A DNA stretch of 49,336 nt, taken from assembly GCA_027579435.1 (NCBI GenBank), contig JANBPK010001094.1, positions 1 to 49,336 on the forward strand, read 5' to 3'. Shown here one piece after another: positions 20,462 to 31,939 of this stretch. Below the pieces are notes generated by a model. That model saw only the letters and a program-made list of their open reading frames with translations, ran no database searches and had not been told where the DNA came from. The position numbers and the translations under genes were made by a program. Within the stretch, counting starts at the first letter, position 1. Each line of letters opens with the position of its first letter. The DNA is from Candolleomyces eurysporus (Eukaryota; Basidiomycota; Agaricomycetes; Agaricales; Psathyrellaceae).

Positions 20462-23400
20462 ATGGATTTCACGCCTGAGCAGATTGCACAGCTGCGTGCA
20501 ATTTTTGCCACACCTTCCACGCAAGGCGCAAATCCGCCCCAACCTCTTCCTACCCTGCCACGGCCATCCACTCCACCATCGTCTCAGCCTCCCTGGCAAA
20601 CTCAGGCTCAGGATGCTGCTAGAATCGGTCAGCAGCCTGCTGGTATGATTTTTCTATCGGTTTCTCCAGTGTTGGGGCTAAAGCCAGTCTTCCACAGCCC
20701 CGGTGAACCAACCATATACCAGCGCTCGTTCTGGTCGGACCAACACAGGCTTTCAGCCCTTCCTTGGTGCTGCCAGGCTTGGAAATACTCTGGATACTCG
20801 ACATGCCAACCAGGCCCGAGTCGCTTCTGCTGCTCGCAATCTCCCTCGCCCAGCTCGCCTTCCATCCCAGAGTGCAAGCAGGGGTTTGGGTTCACGTCCA
20901 AGAGGAAGGGGCCCTTCCAATCGTCCCCCAGCTCTGAGCCCTCCTCCCAGCCTCCAATCCAGCATTGACGGTTGCCAATACATAGATGTTGAAGAAAATC
21001 GAACTATGGTTCGAATTACGGTCAAAATTTATCCCGTTACTGAACGGTCGGTGAGTCCGGTTAACCTTATCTCCTTGCTCAATATATTTAATTTTTATGC
21101 TACATAGAGGCCCACATTCATATTGTATCGATTCATTCGAGCGCAGGTCAACAGCTGGCTTCAAGCCCGTCACCTTCTCATCGACCTCGAGCTGAATATT
21201 AATACATCAGTCTCACAGTTGATCGACATGCTTGTCACCAAACTCGAACATTGTGAGATGCAGTATCGATTCCCTGCTGCAGTCTCCGGACACGGTATTC
21301 AACTTAACCTTCTCTCACTGATGGCCCGTGGCCAGAGCGGGACCGTCAATCATGTTCGACTGAAGCCTCACCCTCCAGACAGTACCCTTACCTTGGCTGG
21401 TCTACTTTCAGATAGATCGAACTTTGTTGGTGCATCATCTGTTTGCTTTGAGTCCCAACGGCTTGTTGTCTATTTTGGTGAGCTCCAACCTTTAGTTATA
21501 GCTTTACCAGTTTCTTACACATTTTATTGACATCAGCTGGAAACTCTTTATCATACCTCCTCGAGGGGCAACGAACTGGTCATACCAAGCTTGCCAAGAT
21601 GTTTCAAAAGGCATTCCCAGGCGATAGTCCTTTTACGCCGAATATCGTTGTTCAGGAGATCGACTCAGATGACGATAGTGGTGGCGATAGTGGTGGCGGA
21701 GAAACAGAGATCGATGACGTTGCAGTCCGGATTCCACCTTCGGTATGTTCTACTGTCTACTCATACATGGTTCTTTTTTGCTCAATCTCTTTTAGATTCC
21801 ACGTGCTGGATCGTTCATAGCTTCGCCGTATTTGCCCCATCAAATATGGGAAGAGGCACATCTTCCAGATCCAACGATCGTCCGTTATACACTTCGGACA
21901 TTGACAGCATTCTCTTCGCAAGTTCGAAATGCAGCTGCTACACCTGGAAATACTCTGATAATTCGGGGCCATCAGATGGGCGATATGGTTCAATCTTTGG
22001 ACCGGCGTCTCGAAGATGCTGTGGCACAGAATGACTACTCGGTCCTTTTGTCACTAGACCGACGTTTTGAGATGTAAGGGTTCCTTTATTCTTCCTTTTT
22101 TATGTAAAGTTGGACTTACATCATTCATCCAGGCTTGGCGATGGAGAATTATTACTTTCCTCTGGGCCTGGGGTGGAGAGAGAAGTTCTTCTCAGCGCCT
22201 TTCAACAATATCGAACGGAGGGTGCTTCATTCTTTCTGCCACGAGAGGATAGCTTCTGTACCATTCAAGTCGCCTATCCCCTAGCTGCACCTGAACGAAT
22301 TCCTCAGCAACGCCTACAGAAGCTGGAGAAGCTCGGGGCTATATGTGCGCTGATGATGATTTCAGGGCAGTGTCCTTACCCACTTGATCCCCTTATCTTC
22401 CATTTTATCGTCCAAAACTGCAAGCTGGAGTCTTTGTCCAGGACTTTGGTTGGTGAATGGCACCCTGGGCTTAGGGCTTTGATCTCCGAGTGGCTGGAAA
22501 TGGGGCCTGCAGGAGATGTGACACCATTTCGATCCCATTTTGCCACCCTGTGGGATATTGACGTAAGTGAGAGCCTTTTTGTTAATAGTACTCCCGCTCA
22601 ATTTTATCTCTTGCAGGTCTCTATATATGCCAACAGGGATGAAGCATCTCACAAGCAGCTGGCATCAGAAATGCTATACCGTGCTATCCTTGGTCCTGTG
22701 CCACCTTCTCATCAAGAATTCAAATCCTTCCGTCGTGGATTCTCTTTACCATGCCCTGAACAGAACTTCAACTTTATCCAGGTAGGTACACCAATTACTT
22801 TCAATGCTTGTAAGTAATTTTAGCTAATGAGATTTGACCTAGGTTCTTAAGGAGGTCGAGGGAGGGTCTGATGTTTTTGTCAATCTGGTGTGGTCATCAC
22901 GAGTTGGTCCAGAACGACTTAAGCAGCACACAGAAGTTATCTTCAGCTCACCTTTCAACACCCGGCTGTCCGAACATGGCGTAATAGATTCACCAAAGGA
23001 ACTTTTTGAGAAGTTTCTTGAAGGAATAGGTATTCCAAACCGTCAGGATCTGGAAGACATCATAGGAAACTTGAGCCCCCTCGTCAATCTCAATGACTCA
23101 TCCTCTCAAACTTGGCGTGCCCATGTGTTCACTCTGGCTGCCACTGGCCATCCTTTTCTGGAGGAGAGTGACCAAGTGACTGTGAGTTTTCACATTTATG
23201 AGCTTACCTGGTTCTTCTGACAGACATCTTCCAGGTTGAATTTGCAGGTGATCACGACAGATCAGTTTCAACGTGGCACCTCCCATCATTCCAAGCTGGT
23301 ACAATCACACTTCATACGTGCTCCCGACATGTCCTCCTTCCGAGCGTCTTTATTCTTTCCATGGCTCAGGAACATCAGAATCGCATGGAAGAGGGTCTGT

Positions 23401-23474
23401 CATTCCAGGACATGTCTGATCAGTGGCTCCTTGCTCAACTGTTGACTGCTGTTGGAGGACACTCCATCTTCTAG
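20462..23474 (+). CDS. HECT-like E3 ubiquitin ligase domain protein
   Basis: Nine exons in consistent phase: 20462-20642, 20698-21050, 21108-21477, 21537-21742, 21796-22073, 22133-22562, 22617-22781, 22843-23181 and 23235-23474. They give 853 residues without a stop. The N-terminus is Pro/Arg-rich with RPRGRGP; an acidic stretch EIDSDDDSGGDSGGG follows. At about residue 530, LEKLGAICALMMISGQCPYP resembles the HECT N-lobe helix (lG.llg.al..g...l..pl). Near residue 803, TITLHTCSRHVLLPSV resembles the HECT catalytic Cys motif (hTC...L.LP). It may pass ubiquitin to substrates. It is intact and converges on the dioxygenase gene, with about 300 bases between stops. Similarity is by motif only, so distant HECT relatives are possible. 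Confidence 0.65.
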
Positions 23475-23580
23475 GCCCGAGCGTAGGTTGTAATTGTTGT
23501 AGGTTACATGTAATAGTTTTACACTCATGGAGCCTGGAGCTGGGCTGCAGGTACTTGTAGACATAGGGATCCATAGCTAT

Positions 23581-23673
23581 CCTGTAGCTGGTCTCAATGA
23601 TAGTATTCTCTATAGTATAGATGTATGGATTCATGTACTTCCTGTAGCTGGTCTCAATGATAGTATTCTCTAT
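23581..23673. repeat. 60-bp period direct repeat in convergent 3' region
   Basis: CCTGTAGCTGGTCTCAATGA followed by TAGTATTCTCTAT occurs at 23581 and again at 23641, identical over 33 bases, with diverged spacer. It lies in the 300-base gap between the stops of the HECT-like and dioxygenase genes. Confidence 0.85.
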
Positions 23674-23771
23674 GTCTATAATCATGGGTGAATAATCTTT
23701 CTTTTTCCACTCTGGTGGCAGCATGACAAAGTGATTATAGATTACAGTGCTACATATCAGGCTACAGAGAG

Positions 23772-26700
23772 TCAAACTACAGAGGCCATATCTTCATCTT
23801 CATCTTCAGCATCTTCAGCATCATTCGGATCTGAAGTGCTGCTTCGGGTTGACCGGAAATGAATGTTGGATCCCCAATCGTTGTAGTTATTGCACCAGTC
23901 ATCCATTGCTTTGTCACTGTGGAAGACGAGAGAGACCCGCTCTCCTCTGTAGTCAAGGTTCAAGTGCGTAATTTTGTGAGATCGAAAAAGAATGCCATCC
24001 CCATTCCTCATACGAACAACCACGCCAGGTTCAACCAAAACAAGCTCCCCTCCACTGCATTCAGAAAACTGGAAAACCAGGCAAACTTCCTTGTCCTGAA
24101 AGTCCCGATGAATTAGGGTTGAAACGTTGAAGTTCACGACAAATCCGGTGAAGGGATACGCAGGAACTCCATCGCCAAGAGGTAGTATTTCTGCTGATTG
24201 TTCCAGTATCTCGTACGTATCTGGAAGAAGAGTTTTGAGCTACACAATCAAAAGCTACGCATCAATATTCTAGTATTTGTAAAAAGGGGAAGTATTAACA
24301 TGCCTTTTCAGAAATCCATTCGAACAAAGGTTTAAGGGCGTCTTGAAGCATCTCCTTGTACTCATACCATTCTTCAGACTCTTTACTTTCCCTGGGAATG
24401 TTAACCTTTGTAGCAACATTGTTTTTACCCAAACGGCGTATTGTAGAAGGCTCAGCGTTTGATGGAGTGCCTGTTCCCTAAAACATGTCATATCAGCTCC
24501 CCAAAATGCTATCCCATGTGCAGGGAGCAATGTACCTTCTTGGCGTATCTGTTGTAATAAGAGAAATGCAGAGAGTAGAAACCCTCTGCTTCACTTGAGC
24601 AATTCACAGTTTGAATCAAACTTGGAAACATTGAGCGAATGGCGTCAAGAGCTTTGTCGGAAAGTTCAGCAGGCATGTCGGCAAAGAGAATGGCAACCAT
24701 ATTTCCCAGCTTGTCGTTGATTTTCACAACTTTGCCCTCATAAAGCTGGGCGTCGAGTAAGGTGTAGACGCTGGATTTCTTCTTGGAACCTGTTTCCAGC
24801 TGCTTAGATATCTACAGGCCATTTGGTCAGTGAATAGGATAGAAGGGAAAGGCAATGAAGATATTGAGGGCACAGACCATCTTTTCGCACTCTTTACATG
24901 TTTTGGGTTTTTTGGCGCTTGTGGCCCATCGCCGGTGGTCACTCGTAGCCTTGATGCGAGCCTCCAGTTTTCTGGAATCATAACTCAGAATTGTGTTTTT
25001 CTTGTCGTTAGGGTCAAACTGAGTATCAATGACAACTGTGTTGTTGAAATTGATCATTTTATCCCAATTCCGGATAGGAAGTGAGGGCAAGGTTGGCAGC
25101 TGCAGCAGCCGGCCTTGAAGCTGAATTTGACCCAGTTGACTGAGCAGCTCCTGGGGTTCCAATCCCATCTCCTTTGCCCCGTCTCGAAGTGCTCGGAGAA
25201 CTGATAACGACCAAACTCGGTCTGCAGAAATAGGCTCGGTAAACGACACCCAAGAAGTGGAATCTCGGGGTTTTACAGGGGCACTATAAGAAGTTTCACA
25301 ATCAGGACACATTCCGACAATGGATAGGTTGGATATTTGTGCTCACTTGTACCCCAATGAGTCAAAGAACTGATCTGTTTCTGATATGTTGACTACGTCA
25401 AGTTGAGCACCTCTTCTGCCACCTGGGATTGTATAAGAGTCGGAGAACACCAAATCCCCTGCGATAGGGTACTTGTCTCGACACCATGAAACGGCGGGTA
25501 TAATGCTATTCTTGATTTTGGTTCCTATAGGAGAAACTTGAAACAGTCCCGTCAGTTAGAATAGGTGAAGAAAGCATGCACCATAAATACCCACCATCTG
25601 GGTAGCGCAATGCTTTTGCCAGCTCACAAACTGCACTACCAGAGAGTCCTGATAGAGTGGTTCTCAAGCGAGCTACTGCGATTAAGACAAGAAAGTAAAC
25701 TGAGCCTTAAGGGAGGTCAGAATACTAAGTCAAAGAAGAAGACTTTGCCCGGATTACTCACCAGCTCCTGCTAACATACTGGCCTTCAAGCCCAAAGAGT
25801 AATAGCGGTTGAGCCACTGTTTATCGAGCTTTCCTTGGGATTCAGATTGCAAGCGAATGAAGATTGTAGACTTCTTTGTCTCCTGTGTATCATTCATGCA
25901 ACTAAGGGTTGGGTAGAATGAATAAGTAACATTAATATATTTGTCAAGGAATGAACTTACATTTGAACGTTGGCTGCAAATTCCATGGCGTTGAGAAGGC
26001 CTTGGAAAACCAGAGTGGACTCTAACACATCATTTTCATGACAATTAAGTGCCAGATATTTCATAGTGTCATAGCTGCCAGGAACACGAGGAGCAATAGA
26101 AGCAACAGTTTGTGCTTCTTGCACTCCAAATGTCAGTGTAACTCTCCCTGAAATGACGACATGCATGAGCTCGTCAACGTTTGAGGACAAGCGATATGGT
26201 TTGTCTTTTGCGACAGTGTCATCTGCTACCCAACAGACGGTGTGAAAGAACCGATTGGCAGCTTTGGATAGGACGGGTGTTTCTGGGACAGGCACCCCAT
26301 TGTTGACAACATAGTGGATTATACCAGGATTGGTGGCAGGATTGGCATCCTCCTCCTCCATAGCCTCTTGTTCTTCTCGCCCATGTTCATCTTCATCTTC
26401 AAAATTATCATTGTCCTCCTCCTCAGGGTGAAGCTCTGGTCCTAGCAGGTGGCGACGGGCCTGACGCTCAAGTTGGGCAAGACGAATGAAGGTTGCATTA
26501 CGGCGACATCTCTCTCTCTCAATAACAACTACAGGACCACCCTGTCCACCACCACTACCACCACCACCACCCCGACCTTGACTCTCGCTACTGTCTAGGT
26601 TCCACCCTGTGGATGGGGTACGTCCGTCCTGATTGTTTTTATTTCCATTTCCAGGCTGATTGGCTCCATTGGCCCCATTGGCATCGCCAGGATCTTTTAA

Positions 26701-27555
26701 GTGGCTAAGATCGTTGCTTTGATTGTCATTGGGGGGCACAAGTACTCGATACCCTAATGTAGCTTGCGGCAATGGGGGTAGAGACATAGACCCCGCAGGA
26801 GGTGATGCCATCGTAAGAGTAGGAGACAAGTTCAATAGAGAAGACGTAGAAGAAGGAGTGTTTAAGGGTAAAATGGGTGGATCCAAATCCATAGTAGGGG
26901 ACCTGTCAGGGGAGGCCTCCAGGATGGGCCCAATGGGGGAGGCTTGCATTCGGGAAGGAGGGTATGGAGATGAGCGGTTATAACGCCTACAGTGGCGAAG
27001 AGGGGTACTGGATGGGGATTCAACACCTGGAGACTGGCTACTGTACCTCCCCACAAATGTTGGAGATGAGGAAAAAGTAGGGGGGGCCAAGTGTGAAGGG
27101 GATTGTTCATGGGTGTAGGGGTCACCGTCCTGAAGGCCCTTTAGAGACGCAAGTGCCTGGAATGTGTCATCAAGAGGTGCCAGGGTATCACTGCGGGAGT
27201 CCATCTTGGTACAACATATAATTCAGCATGTATATGAATATTTTACTGGTTGGAAACCTACCGATGAACCCATCACAATCTCGCCCAAGCGTCTCCCCAA
27301 CATTTGGAGGGAAGGCGTTAGACCTCCAGGGGAAATTGTTGCTAACAGGGCGTGAAGGTCTGTTACTTCATCGCCGCTTAGCGTGGTAAAGTATTCAGAC
27401 ATGAGGGTAGGTTGTAGAGGATGTTCAGTTTGGTGGAGGAGTGAAGGTAGTATCTGATCGAGGCGCGTCGCGAGGTTCCCGTGACAGAGCGCCGTGGGAA
27501 TGATGACACACACGACACGTCTCGTTTGTTCCCCAAGGCTGTTTACTACCGCCAT
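23772..27555 (-). CDS. TET/JBP-type Fe(II)/2-oxoglutarate dioxygenase, large multi-domain protein
   Basis: Nine minus-strand exons in consistent phase: 27555-27262, 27204-25961, 25901-25762, 25675-25595, 25524-25347, 25283-24878, 24811-24536, 24477-24304 and 24239-23772. They give about 1086 residues. The catalytic core is in the last exon: HRDF (about residues 975-978) gives the iron-binding H-x-D. GGELVLVEPGVVVRMRNGDG is the double-stranded helix core, SHKITHLNL gives the distal His, and GERVSLVFHSD gives the 2-oxoglutarate Arg. This order is that of the fungal TET/JBP-like family, which oxidises 5-methyl bases in nucleic acids; the substrate here is unproven. The N-terminal half is Pro/Ser-rich, then acidic (EEEDNDNFEDEDE), with an unassigned globular part. 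The last intron (24240-24303) has a GC donor. Pairing with the convergent HECT-like gene is notable. Confidence 0.75.
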
Positions 27556-27605
27556 CTGCCCCCATTTTCCACCTCATGTGACCAGGTACGAGGAGGAGAA
27601 GGGCC

Positions 27606-27634
27606 CGTAAAGTTGCAAACGTTGCAACTTTACG
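27606..27634. repeat. Perfect 13-bp inverted repeat with 3-base loop
   Basis: CGTAAAGTTGCAA, loop ACG, TTGCAACTTTACG. It sits in the promoter region of the dioxygenase gene and could be a protein-binding palindrome or part of a transposon end. Confidence 0.85.
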
Positions 27635-27746
27635 CGGGATCCCAGGTCACGGGACTGCGCTAGGGAGCCCCCACCTGGTCTACCACAAGGGTGCAACCGT
27701 TCCTCACCTCCAGTCCCGGCTGTTGTACCTGCTCTCCATCGTATTT

Positions 27747-27845
27747 GTGTCTGCCCTCTGTCGCGTTCGTGTCTGCCCTCCGTCGCGTTCGCGTCTGCCC
27801 TCCGTCGCGTTCGCGCCTGCCCTCTGTCGCGTTCGTGTCCGCCCT
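27747..27845. repeat. 22-bp minisatellite, about 4.5 copies
   Basis: Units start at 27747, 27769, 27791, 27813 and 27835 and share TGCCCTCYGTCGCGTTCG. Differences are single C/T changes. The frames through it on either strand are probably not genes. Confidence 0.9.
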
Positions 27846-28608
27846 AGACCTCCTCCGCCGTCGCCGCACCGGGATCAACCCCATTCGATACTGTGCACGT
27901 CAGCGTGTATCCATTAGGATCTGACCCACAAGGGGGTTGCATGTGGGGAGCTGGACAAAGATTTGGAGAAGGTAAGGCATGGTTTTGTTTGAGTTGTAGT
28001 GAGAGGGAAAGACTTACCGGCTACTCTCAGGTTTACCCACGCCATTCCTCTCGGGGGGTCGGCCTACGAGTGCACAGTATCATTATATTGATACCCAGGA
28101 GCACGCTTTGTCCCTCACAATGACAAAGTCCACCATGGATCAGACTCCTTCTGCATAGCTCCTCTGATGTCGTGGGACGTTGTCCCATCGGCTCTCCCCC
28201 GTGTAGCTCCTCCAGCGTCGTGTACACTGAATCATTCGAGACTCACGTGCTTTCGGTGAATTTGTTCTCGTTCCTCTCCCTCTTGTCAGTCCCCTTTCCT
28301 TTCCATTGTTCTACGCACGTCCTCGCTGTCAGTAAACATAGCCTACTGGTGGAAGTCATAAACATACAATGTATTTGTTCTGTGCACGTTCTTGCTGTCA
28401 GTAAATATAACCTTAAATTTTGTCAATCAATTTGACTCTAGACACAGTATAACAGTGGTACTGAGCAGCTAGGGGCCAAATAGCATAATCGCAATCATTG
28501 TGTGATTATATCATTGGTTGTTTTGGGGCAGATTCTATCATTCGGTTGTTTGGGGGCGGAAAGTGTCGTAACTCTTTGACCTCTTCCACTCATCACCCGC
28601 CACCCACT

Positions 28609-31221
28609 ATGGCTACATCCACGTCCTCCCCCTCGAGGATCTGGTGCATGGTCCTGGGTCCCCATGGGACGATTAAGGAAGATGCACTCTGCATCCATAT
28701 TCCACAGGCCGAGCACGTTGCAGATATCAAGCAAATCATCCTCCAGAAACTCCGAGCAGATGGACTCAAGCTCCCCGAACGCAATATTTGGATCAAGAGA
28801 GCCCCTGGTCTCCAGATCGGAGAAAGCATCCCTCGACTTCAAGAAAAAGTTTCAATACTATACCAACACCACGAACTTGAACCGTTGGGCGCTTTCCAAA
28901 AGATAGCTGCTTTGGGGATCCAGAAGGATGATATACTCTTTGTCGACTTTGATGTCGGACCTGGGCCTTCACCTAAATCCCTGCGTAAGTGTCATCTCTC
29001 TGACATCATATCCCCATTGACACTTCTACAAGCTTCCGAAACGCATTACCTAGATCCCATACCTCAACATTACCGCCACCTGGTCATGAAAGCACATAAA
29101 CAAAATGTAGTCACTCCAGAGGACCTGGAATCCAGCAATGTCATCAAAGCGGAAACGAACCCCATTATTCAAGGCATCGAGACGCAGCTCAGTAGCCACC
29201 GTTTCGTTGATTGTGATAAAGGGCTCAGCCTTATCAAGAGAAGTCCGTTCTTTATGTCTCAATCAGGTTTGTTCAACGCTGAAACGAGTTCAAAGTTGAG
29301 AAGATTTTATTTTCGCCCAAAGATGCCCCACTTGCTTTGTACAATAACGCCCTGCCCGCTTCAGACGACATCCCTATGTCGAATCCAGAAGTTGACAACG
29401 AAGGATACCCCTGCAGCTCTGCAGAGCTCCTCCATATAGGAACCATCTTAGTCACCAACTATTCTACAACGTCGAGAAAGCTCTCAAATTCATCTTCAAG
29501 GGTCCGCTATAACGAAACCTACGCCAATGCCGCGGTATTCCATCCATTTGCGTTTGCCTTACAGGATCGCCCTAATTTCACCTTCCGACTGTGAGTACTC
29601 TGTCTTTCCGACCTCCAGGTTCCATTAATTAATGTGCTTTATTAGTTCTAAATACAGTTGGCCAATCACTATCTTCATCGAAGTCAACCAAGAAATCTAC
29701 TCTTATCATCCTAAAAGCGATTTTCTCTTCGAACACGGGGGCTCAATCTGGTTCATGGCGGAAGTCCAATCGTTGGCATCTGGGGCCGATCGATACCGCA
29801 TGTTGCTTCAAGCAGCGTGTTTTGTTAAATTCGCAAACAACCACTTCCTGAGGTATAAGGAGAAGAAAGACTTCTTCTTGGTCGCAGCATACATAAAGGA
29901 AACAGGAATCGCAGAGCGATACATTGTTTTTCAGGATTCTCAGGAGAACCCCGACCAAGTGCGTGGTGTACTTTCACCCAAAGATAAACTCTAACTCGTC
30001 CCTAGGTCAAATACTCCGAACCAAAGGAATTCAGTCTCAACACAAAGCCACAGCTCATTCAGTTCATCCACGAACTGTATAATCTTGCATCGATGGCGGC
30101 AGAAACAGAATTGGCGGTGCATGTGGAGGACTCACTGGCCCAGGTGGACGAACTAAGGGTTGAATCCCAACGGTCTGCGAGGGATCCCGGTATCGATGCT
30201 TGGACGGTCATCAAACCTAACACCCGCAACGAGCCGCACGGGGGATCCGTCATGCCATCGCAGCCCTCTCAGCGATCGAGAACCCAAGGTGGTGAATGTG
30301 TTGGGCACATCGAAGCGCAGGGGTTAGAAGTCGTGCCCAAAGTCGCTCAAGACGAATCGGGTGGTGGTGGAAGCGAATGGGGATTGATAAGGGTATCGTG
30401 AAATTCCTTAGTTATCCTGGACGCTATCTCAGAATCTTGTGCAGCCTCCGCCGTCGAATATTTGGATTGTGTACGCACGGTCAGATGTTCCGAAATTAAA
30501 ACCCCTAATTGTCAAACGAGTTTCCAAGTCTTCGTCGCACGAGCTCGAAATTCTGCAATACCTACATGCCAAGCCGTCGCCATCCCCATACATCATCCCC
30601 CTCGCTAGCCATTTCGCTGTCGGCACTGCGAAGTATCTCGTCTTCCCGCAAATGCGACGTGTCAACAAACATTCGCTGCACAATAGAAGGATCAAGCAGC
30701 CTTGTCAAAGCATCGTCAAGGGTGTCGCCTACCTTCACGCGAACAGAGTCGCTCACCTGGATCTGAAGCTGGACAACCTGGTCCACGATGCCACCGGGCA
30801 GCTGAAGATTATCGACTTCGACATCGCAATGCTAGTGAAAGACGAGGAGGAGAAGATTGAAGGCTACCGCGGTACTCCCGGCTGGACAGCGCCCGAGATC
30901 GGTCATGAAGATGGCCCAAAGCAAAGCTATAGCGCTATCAAGGCTGACCGGTGGGCCTGTGGTAGCCTTCTCCGCGTGTTCCTCATGTTCGAACCTACAC
31001 TCAGTTTCTTATCTCTTGCTCAGCACCTGAGGGCAGATGAGCCTAATGAGCGGCCGTCGCTTGTTCATTGGTGCGAGGAGAGGGAGATGGAACTGACCAG
31101 GGCTGTCACAGGTAATCGGCAAAGGAGTGTTGACAAACACCGTAATCTGACCCCACCTGCGAAGAAGGCGAAGATAGCACAGGCCGTTCCAGTTGATGTG
31201 CAATGGAGTGTAGCATTGTAG
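28609..31221 (+). CDS. Crinkler-type header joined to a protein kinase domain (effector-like)
   Basis: Start at 28609 (MATSTSSPSRIWCMVLG) is chosen because the ubiquitin-like Crinkler header normally begins within a few residues of its first strand; a Met at 28498 is less likely. Exons: 28609-28984, 29033 to about 29270, about 29300-29590, 29646-29958, 30006-30392 and 30433-31221; the junction near 29270-29300 is unresolved. Header features are LWC-like IWCMVLG, spaced leucines and ELEPLGAFQKIAA ending in DDILFVDFD. The C-terminus is a kinase with HLDLKLDN (catalytic loop, HLD instead of HRD), IDFDIAM (DFD instead of DFG) and GTPGWTAPE. Crinkler proteins are secreted effectors or intracellular conflict proteins in oomycetes and fungi; the role here is inferred. 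Confidence 0.65.
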
Positions 31222-31939
31222 ACGGTCGGTTTAACCCTACGACCAACTCACTTGCCTCCATTGCTACAAAAGCTGTGGTGTCGTCCCAAACAATCTCGGA
31301 ACTATCATGCATACACCATTATCACTTTCTCCTTTCCTATCTCCTCTCTTCATGTGAAACCCCGTCTTATTCTCTGTTTTCTCTTTCCCTCTCTCCTCTC
31401 TTCATGTCAACTGTCGTGTTGCTCATTCCCCTCTACGCTACGCCCAATGGCCGGTTTTTTATTATTTTATTCTGGGACTGGAACCGTCTCTGTTTTCTCC
31501 TTTCCTCTCTCCCCTCTTCATGACATATCAACTTTCGGTTCGCTCATTCCCTACCTACGACGACACCCAACGGTCGGGTTTTGATTATTTTATCTATTTT
31601 ATTCTGGGACTGGAATCGTGGGAACAATGACACGGGGGCAACGCGCCATGTAGCGTCCGACATTGATTCCATTGTTGTCCCTCCCTCCCTTCACTGTTTC
31701 CCATTTCCACCTCATATGACCCCGGACGAGGAGGAGAAGGGATTTGCAACTTTGCGTGGTCCTTGGTCATGTGACACGCCCACACCAGACTCTAACCCCA
31801 AGCCTCCCCCTCCTTGTCCATCTTCTCAGTGTCGACTGCGTCATCGTCATTGCCAACAAAACAGCGCACCTCGGACCTAGTACCAAAGCTATGGCCAGCC
31901 AAGAAGCTGCTAGTGCCCAACAACTCCTGAGATTTGGCG
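31222..31939. other. Gene-free stretch with direct repeats and a copy of the dioxygenase upstream region
   Basis: It contains the pyrimidine-rich direct repeat described separately. About 31616-31760 shares blocks such as TTTCCACCTCAT and GACGAGGAGGAGAAGGG with 27490-27640. Confidence 0.6.
31378..31617. repeat. Direct repeat of ~115-125 bp, two copies plus a partial third
   Basis: The two copies (about 31378-31490 and 31494-31617) share the order CTCTCTCC-CTCTTCATG, GCTCATTCCC, CCCAA-GG-CGG, then TATTTTATTCTGGGACTGGA. A partial copy of the first block lies at about 31322-31352. Their strong pyrimidine bias suggests noncoding sequence. Confidence 0.8.

Larger units (their letters stand above)
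27556..28608. other. Divergent upstream region between dioxygenase and Crinkler-kinase genes
   Basis: About 1 kb with a perfect hairpin (27606-27634), a 22-bp minisatellite (27747-27845) and a segment (about 27490-27640) that recurs in diverged form near 31616-31760. The dioxygenase start is at 27555, so the hairpin lies about 50 bases upstream of its ATG. No gene was recognised. Confidence 0.6.

Noticed and set aside
27660..27924. Arg-rich frames through the 22-bp repeat
   Set aside because: Caused by the minisatellite; composition is that of the repeat in any frame.
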